Shown piece after piece: positions 59,185 to 64,000 of a DNA stretch of 64,000 bases. The notes beneath the pieces were generated by a model that saw only the letters and a program-made list of their open reading frames with translations, was not told the origin of the DNA and made no database searches. The first letter of the stretch is position 1, and every line of letters starts with the position of its first letter. A program made the position numbers and the translations under genes. Source of the DNA: CAVZGO01 sp963774935 (lineage in GTDB: Bacteria; Chloroflexota; Anaerolineae; Anaerolineales; UBA4823); assembly GCA_963774935.1 (NCBI GenBank), contig CAVZGO010000004.1:77625-141624 (forward strand). The letters run 5' to 3'.

Positions 59185-61731
59185 TTATAGCAAGTTTGGT
59201 GGATTTACTTCGATATCCCAATCACGAATCGACCGGTCGATCAATAAGCGGGATGGGTCAGGTCCACGAAGAATTATTTGCCAGCGATACTGCCCGGCTA
59301 ACTTTCGGAAAAAGCATGGTGCAGGCCCGATTAAGTCGGTTGCTTTTCGCCCGCTATCTGCGATCCATTCTTTTAGATCAGTTGCAAGTTTAGATGCAGC
59401 TCGCTGGGCGTTGAGATCGTCGGTGTGGCGATATAACAGCCGGACTAATTGGTTGAAGGGGGGGTAACCCAGGTGGCGACGATGAGCTAACTCCTGTTGA
59501 TAAAAGCTGGCATAATCGTGATGGGCGGCTGCCTGAATCACATAATGTTCGGGTTGGAATGTCTGTAAAATGACCTGACCACCCAGCGGACTGCGCCCAG
59601 CCCTGCCGGATACCTGTGTCAGTACCTGAAATGCGCGTTCGCTGGCACGATAATCTGGCAAATTCATACCAACATCTGCCAGTATTGCTCCGACCAACGT
59701 AACAAGTGGCAGATCCAGACCTTTGGCAATCATCTGCGTGCCGATTAAAATATCGGCTCGATGGGCGGCGAAATGGCTCAGGATAATCTCGTGAGCGCCT
59801 TGTTTGCGTGTAGTCTCATAATCCCACCGCAGGGTGCGAGCCTGAGGAAACAGCTCCTGGACTTGCGCTTCCACCTGCTCCGTCCCCAGGCCATAATGAC
59901 GAATCTGGTGGCTGCCACATGCCGGACATGATTTTGGTAGCTCCCGACGGTAATTACAATGGTGGCATAACAATCCGGGTTGACTTTGCTGGCTTTCCAG
60001 ATGATAAGTAAGGGGGATATCGCAACGAGGACATCGCAACGTAGCGCCGCAGTCTCGGCAGAACACATAGGTAGCCGCGCCGCGACGGTTCAGGAATAAT
60101 ATCGCCTGACGATTTTGTGCCAGGGTCGACTCTAACGCTGAATGCAGCTCGCGGCTGAAGATGGAGCGATTGCCTGCCGTTAGCTCAAGCCGCATGTCAA
60201 TTACCATGACAGGTGGTAGCTCTGTGTAGATGACCGGCTCGTCTCCAATAAGGTCATGGGGCTGTTCAAGACCTTCACGCTCGAGCTGAGCTCTAACTGT
60301 CTTTTTATGAGCCAGGATGCGCGAGGGGAGGTGTACCGGCTGCATCAGCCCTTGTTCGGCAAGGTAGGTGGTGGTGACATCTGGCGTGGCTGATCCTAAA
60401 AGGCAAACCGCACCAGCCAGACGTGCGTAATCGATGGCAGCCTGACGAGCATGGTAATGAGGTGCGTGATCAGCCTGGTAATAAGTATCGTCATGACATT
60501 CGTCTACAACAATCAGCCCCAGATTTGAAAAAGGAGTAAAAAGTGCACTGCGCGGTCCAACGACCACAGAGAGGTCACCTTGACGAGCGCGCCGCCAGGT
60601 ATCGTATCTCTCACCAGGCGACAATGCAGAATGTAAAAGGCCGACCTGACCTGGAAACCGCCCGGCAAAACGCCGCACGGTCTGCGGTGTCAGCGCAATT
60701 TCCGGAACTAATACGATTACCTGTTGTTTTTGCTCCAGGGCATGTTCCACAGCTTTAAGGTAAATTTCGGTTTTTCCTGATCCGGTTACGCCAAATAATA
60801 ATACCGGCTTTACAGGTTGCCCCGCCTGAGCTCGCCTGAACTGGCTGTGGACTACATCCCATGCATTGGATTGGTCACCGGTCAGTGTTGGGGCGTCATA
60901 TGTTTGTGGTGGCAAATTTTCGAGCGGATCGCGCCAGACTTCGGTTTCACCCAGTGCAATTAAGTTTAGATCAGCGAGCATGTACAGGTCTTGAAGGTTG
61001 CCTCCACTCTCAGCGTACACCCAGGTCACATCTGCAGGGCCTGGCTGGGTAAGTAAGAACCGGATGATCGCCTGCCGGCGGAGCAATGCTGGAGTACCTT
61101 TACGTCCCAGGTTCGGGAGCTGCTCGTGGGCATAGGATGGAGGACAGGCGAGCTGGGCGGTGCGTAATGTTTTTGGACGAACGGTTGGTGGTGGGAGTAT
61201 TGATTGAGTTGAAATGCGACCCTGACGCGTCAAAGCGCGAGCAGCTTCTCGCCAATTTAAGCGAGCCATGGCATGGTCTATTTGCTGGCCGCGCAATGGA
61301 CCACGCTTCTTAAGCAAGCTCAACAGCCGTGCTTGGGTTGGATGGAGACTGCCATCGGAGCGCGTGACAGAGTCATCATGTGCTGTATAAAGGATATCGG
61401 CGTGTTGTGATAGTCCGGCTGGTATCATTAAATCGATACAAGCTGCTAACGGGGCGAGATAGTATTCAGAAAGGTGCTGCGCCAGTAATAATTGCGCTGG
61501 GGTTACGACTGGTGAAGGGTCCAGCAGATCTATCACCGCTTTGGTCTCGATGACTGCTGGTTGGCCTACCTGACGGAGCACAATACCCTGTGCTGTTTGT
61601 TTGCCGAATGGTACCGTCACCAGGTGACCTGGTGCAATGCGCCCTTCCAGTTCAGGGGGCAAGTGGTAATGAAAAACCCCTTCTACTCCGGGGATATTTA
61701 CGGCAATCTCAAAAAAAAACTGACCGCTCAC
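59185..61731 (-). CDS. priA: primosomal protein N' (replication restart helicase PriA)
   Basis: 848 residues. N-terminal DNA-binding domain (GVEGVFHYHLPPELEGRIAPG, VTVPFGKQTAQGIV), helicase domain with Walker A FGVTGSGKTEIYL and DExH box VVDECHDDTYYQADH, eight-cysteine zinc region (CRDCGATLRCPRCDIPLTYH ... CHHCN ... CPACGS) and the C-terminal helicase lobe (QMIAKGLDLPLVTLVGA, QVSGRAGRS). It reloads the replisome at stalled forks. It starts at GTG 61731, overlapping the CorC-like gene by four bases. A run of nine T lies in the first codons (FFF). Confidence 0.95.
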   Translation of the reverse strand: MSGQFFFEIAVNIPGVEGVFHYHLPPELEGRIAPGHLVTVPFGKQTAQGIVLRQVGQPAVIETKAVIDLLDPSPVVTPAQLLLAQHLSEYYLAPLAACIDLMIPAGLSQHADILYTAHDDSVTRSDGSLHPTQARLLSLLKKRGPLRGQQIDHAMARLNWREAARALTRQGRISTQSILPPPTVRPKTLRTAQLACPPSYAHEQLPNLGRKGTPALLRRQAIIRFLLTQPGPADVTWVYAESGGNLQDLYMLADLNLIALGETEVWRDPLENLPPQTYDAPTLTGDQSNAWDVVHSQFRRAQAGQPVKPVLLFGVTGSGKTEIYLKAVEHALEQKQQVIVLVPEIALTPQTVRRFAGRFPGQVGLLHSALSPGERYDTWRRARQGDLSVVVGPRSALFTPFSNLGLIVVDECHDDTYYQADHAPHYHARQAAIDYARLAGAVCLLGSATPDVTTTYLAEQGLMQPVHLPSRILAHKKTVRAQLEREGLEQPHDLIGDEPVIYTELPPVMVIDMRLELTAGNRSIFSRELHSALESTLAQNRQAILFLNRRGAATYVFCRDCGATLRCPRCDIPLTYHLESQQSQPGLLCHHCNYRRELPKSCPACGSHQIRHYGLGTEQVEAQVQELFPQARTLRWDYETTRKQGAHEIILSHFAAHRADILIGTQMIAKGLDLPLVTLVGAILADVGMNLPDYRASERAFQVLTQVSGRAGRSPLGGQVILQTFQPEHYVIQAAAHHDYASFYQQELAHRRHLGYPPFNQLVRLLYRHTDDLNAQRAASKLATDLKEWIADSGRKATDLIGPAPCFFRKLAGQYRWQIILRGPDPSRLLIDRSIRDWDIEVNPPNLL

Positions 61732-63065
61732 TTGCTGTTATCTTTTGGAGTCTCTAGGCGGGACAAAGCCACTTTGGCAATCCGCAAGCCGTCCATCTCT
61801 TTTACTCGCAAACGTACACCATCGCTCTCTACGGCATCATTCACCACTGCCATGCGGCCTAGCCTTCCTAAAACATAGCCTGCAATTGTGTCATAATCCG
61901 GGTCGTTGAGGTTGAGGTCAAGTTGATTGTTGACATCTGCGATTTGAGTTAAGCCATCAATTAATATCGATCCATCCGATAATATTTGGAAATCGCTTAG
62001 AATTTCGTCAAACGGGTCACTGACTTCACCAACAATTTCTTCTAGAAGATCTTCCAAGGTGACCAGACCCACGGTGCCTCCGTACTCGTCCAGTGCGATG
62101 GCGATATGCTGCCGGTTGTCCCTGAATAATCGCAGAAGTGTAGATACAGAGGTCGTATCAGGAACGTATATAGCTTCACGTAAAAAGTCACGTGCTACGC
62201 GATTTTCATATCCAGGAGTTTGCATTGCATTTAGCAAATCCTTGATATGAACGATTCCCAATATCTGGTCCAGGTTGTCATCGTAGATTGGGAATTTGGT
62301 AAATGTTGATTCTGAGACCAGGCTGATGATCTCATGGAAAGGGATATCTGCCTCCACAGCAATTATTTCAGTGCGCGGAATCATCACCTGGCGGACTACC
62401 AGCGATCGCAAGTCAAATACTGCATGAAGGATCTCGCCCTCTTCCTCTTCTACAGCTCCCCCTGCGGTACTGGCAGTGACAATCATTTTTAATTCTGCGA
62501 CAGAGTGCACCAGGTGATGACCAGTTGCAGGTTGAACTTTCAATAATCGTAGCAATGCATTGCCGGTTCCATTTAACAACCAGATTGCAGGCTTAAAGAT
62601 TTGCTCAGTCAACAGCGTTGGCCCGGCAACGAACATTGCTGTACTTTCTGGGTTCTGTAAGGCAATGGATTTGGGCGCTAATTCACCAACGACCACATGC
62701 AGGAAAGTGATGATTGTAAAGGCGATAACTGCTGAAATTGTGATTGCAACGCCTTTCTGCAGGTTGATGGGCAACCATTCGATGAAAGGTTCGATCAGGT
62801 GAGCAATTGCAGGCTCGCCTAACCAACCTAAGGCTAAACTGGACAGCGTGATACCGAGTTGAGTGGCGGCAATGACTCGATCGGGGTTTGAGATGGCTCG
62901 TTGAACAGACTGGGCAGCCGCATCGCCGTTTTCAGCCAGCTCGGTAATCCGAGTACGCCGGACGCTGACCAGAGAAAACTCGGCCGCGACAAAGAAGCCA
63001 TTAGCCACTACGAATAATGCGACCGCGATTAGGCGGATTATATCAATCCAATATGTTGATTCCAT
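61728..63065 (-). CDS. CNNM/CorC-type membrane protein (DUF21 - CBS - transporter-associated domain)
   Basis: 445 residues. Three to four membrane helices in a DUF21 domain (~5-200: VVANGFFVAAEFSLVSVRRTRI, ALGWLGEPAIAHLI), a CBS pair (~205-340: VRQVMIPRTEIIAVEAD, FTKFPIYDDNLDQILGIVHIKDLL, DNRQHIAIALDEYGGTVGLVTLEDLLEEIVGEV) and a C-terminal CorC/HlyC domain (DYDTIAGYVLGRLGRM). Related proteins move or sense Mg2+/Co2+ (family knowledge). The gene overlaps both neighbours and has GAGG just before ATG 63065. Confidence 0.92.
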   Translation of the reverse strand: MESTYWIDIIRLIAVALFVVANGFFVAAEFSLVSVRRTRITELAENGDAAAQSVQRAISNPDRVIAATQLGITLSSLALGWLGEPAIAHLIEPFIEWLPINLQKGVAITISAVIAFTIITFLHVVVGELAPKSIALQNPESTAMFVAGPTLLTEQIFKPAIWLLNGTGNALLRLLKVQPATGHHLVHSVAELKMIVTASTAGGAVEEEEGEILHAVFDLRSLVVRQVMIPRTEIIAVEADIPFHEIISLVSESTFTKFPIYDDNLDQILGIVHIKDLLNAMQTPGYENRVARDFLREAIYVPDTTSVSTLLRLFRDNRQHIAIALDEYGGTVGLVTLEDLLEEIVGEVSDPFDEILSDFQILSDGSILIDGLTQIADVNNQLDLNLNDPDYDTIAGYVLGRLGRMAVVNDAVESDGVRLRVKEMDGLRIAKVALSRLETPKDNSK

Positions 63066-63915
63066 TTTCCTCTATTCGGGTAAATATAGCAGCTCCATAC
63101 CCTACGACCTGGGTAAAGTCACCAGTGACATTACCTGATGTTGCATAATGCAATATTTGGGCGTGGTTGGCACCCAGCTCCTGGGCTGCCCACATAACCG
63201 CTGCAAGTGCACCCCGCCCGCAAGCAAAACCTGTACCTGTTTCCTCTGCCTGGAGAACTCCGTCTGGTGAAAATGCTTGAACCTGGCGTAGCATCTCGCC
63301 ATCCAACTGTTGTGCGATGTTTTGTGGATAAAAATGGGAGAGGTCTGTGCTGGCGATCAGCAAGGCATGCTGGTTTTCGAGCACGTGGGCAAGAGATTTA
63401 CCTAATGCTTTGGTGACTTTCTGAGACGAATCGCGGACCATGACGGGAAGCAACCGGAATGGTTTATCCAGTGCGCGCTGCAGGAATGGCAGCTCTATTT
63501 CCAATGAATGTTCCGGATCATTGGGTACTCTTGTCAGACCATAGCCAAGTGCCGCAAATAATTCATCCTCAAGCGATTGGAGCAGTTTGTGATCTACTTC
63601 GACCAACCCCAGAGGTGTTTCATAAGCCGCGTGACTGGTGGTGATGAGGGGCGCTGGATAAGGGTAATGCATGGGTGAGATAACCGCTACAATATCGATC
63701 TCAAGCCCTTTAAGCGCTTTAAATGCAAATCCGGCAACCGGGCCAGAATAGCGGTGACCGGCATGTGGCACCATAATCGCAACAATGCCACCGTTGATCG
63801 CAGGTAATTGTGCGGCGCTGATATACTGGTCAACGCTGGCAGCCAGACGCTTGGGGTCGCCAGGATACCATTGACCGGCAATTGGAGAAGGCCGGATTGT
63901 CATGGGTGAGCTCAT
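63043..63915 (-). CDS. amrB: MEMO-family protein, AmmeMemoRadiSam system protein B
   Basis: 290 residues of the MEMO1/AmrB family: AGQWYPGDPKRLAA, IVAIMVPHAGHRYSGPVAGFAF, LIASTDLSHFYP and GFACGRGALAAVMWAAQ carry the three metal-binding histidines and the catalytic-looking cysteine. AmrB often accompanies AmrA and a radical-SAM partner, but neither is in the window. GGGAGG is five bases before ATG 63915. It overlaps the next gene by 23 bases. Confidence 0.9.
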   Translation of the reverse strand: MSSPMTIRPSPIAGQWYPGDPKRLAASVDQYISAAQLPAINGGIVAIMVPHAGHRYSGPVAGFAFKALKGLEIDIVAVISPMHYPYPAPLITTSHAAYETPLGLVEVDHKLLQSLEDELFAALGYGLTRVPNDPEHSLEIELPFLQRALDKPFRLLPVMVRDSSQKVTKALGKSLAHVLENQHALLIASTDLSHFYPQNIAQQLDGEMLRQVQAFSPDGVLQAEETGTGFACGRGALAAVMWAAQELGANHAQILHYATSGNVTGDFTQVVGYGAAIFTRIEENGINILD

Positions 63916-63957
63916 GGTTTCCTCCCAGAGTCCATTAAGCAGACTCTCATCATATAA

Positions 63958-63966
63958 ATTGTAGCA
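63958..63966 (-). promoter_or_regulatory. extended -10 promoter of the amrB-corC-priA operon
   Basis: On the minus strand TGCTACAAT (63966 to 63958), a TGn extended -10, about 43 bases before ATG 63915. The -35 region is near the window edge and is not clear. Confidence 0.4.
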
Positions 63967-64000
63967 TATTCTCATTGGGCGGATGGAAAAGGCTCCACGG

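Noticed and set aside
1..64000. tRNA, rRNA, insertion sequences, CRISPR arrays
   Set aside because: Intergenic gaps are short and I found no cloverleaf, transposase or regular direct repeats. A covariance-model scan would be needed to exclude small RNAs.

Overview
The window looks like a chromosomal segment of a free-living bacterium, most likely a Chloroflexota member of the Anaerolineae. This is inferred from gene content: Hanks-type kinases with the KEN...HPNLPRVTDHF style N-lobe, many zinc-ribbon/FHA membrane proteins, Thr/Pro-rich linkers, PPC and BNR surface domains, and NrfHA. No rRNA or tRNA gene is present to confirm it. I saw no insertion sequence, integrase or CRISPR array.

Region 1 (1-1168, minus) is the 5' part of an MFS efflux gene that runs off the left edge. 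Region 2 (1644-44236) is the striking part: about 43 kb of genes all on the plus strand, almost all belonging to one signalling and cell-surface theme. It holds four Hanks-type Ser/Thr kinases, two PP2C phosphatases (one with a degenerate kinase-like module that has lost HRD and DFG), eight FHA domains in six proteins, two proteins that fuse zinc ribbon(s), two FHA domains and an ABC-2 exporter (the Rv1747 layout), three von Willebrand A proteins, a DA1-like HExxH metallopeptidase, a kinase-linked FGE-sulfatase-fold domain, and a set of membrane-anchored or secreted outer proteins (BNR/PPC propeller protein, two NagZ-type GH3 enzymes, a subtilisin, a LysM protein, a laminin-G-like domain protein). 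About twenty copies of a short CxxC...CxxC zinc ribbon recur at the N-termini of thirteen proteins. The simplest reading is a kinase/phosphatase switch whose phospho-threonine marks are read by FHA proteins and drive FHA-gated export and cell-envelope or surface work.

Ten clear reading-frame breaks lie between 7.9 and 32.6 kb and an eleventh at 44.6 kb. All eleven have the same sign: one extra base relative to an intact frame. They are either insertion-type assembly errors or real lesions. The two halves of each gene are listed separately and cross-referenced.

Region 3 (44360-49583) holds a SIMPL-domain periplasmic protein (minus), clpC (plus), a small cysteine-motif protein (minus) and a sigma-factor-like / DUF5667-type membrane protein pair (minus). 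Region 4 (49649-52401) is a nitrite-ammonification locus: nrfH-nrfA behind a CRP/FNR-type operator placed at -41.5, with a Crp/Fnr regulator gene convergent to it across a strong terminator. Region 5 (52452-58626, plus) is a polyphosphate operon: two PPK2-family kinases (one acid-tailed, one base-tailed), PPK1, a Ppx-C-terminal-like + CHAD protein and SixA. Region 6 (58632-63915, minus) has a phosphoribosyltransferase, priA, a CBS/DUF21 CorC-type membrane protein and a MEMO/AmrB protein, the last three overlapping as one operon.
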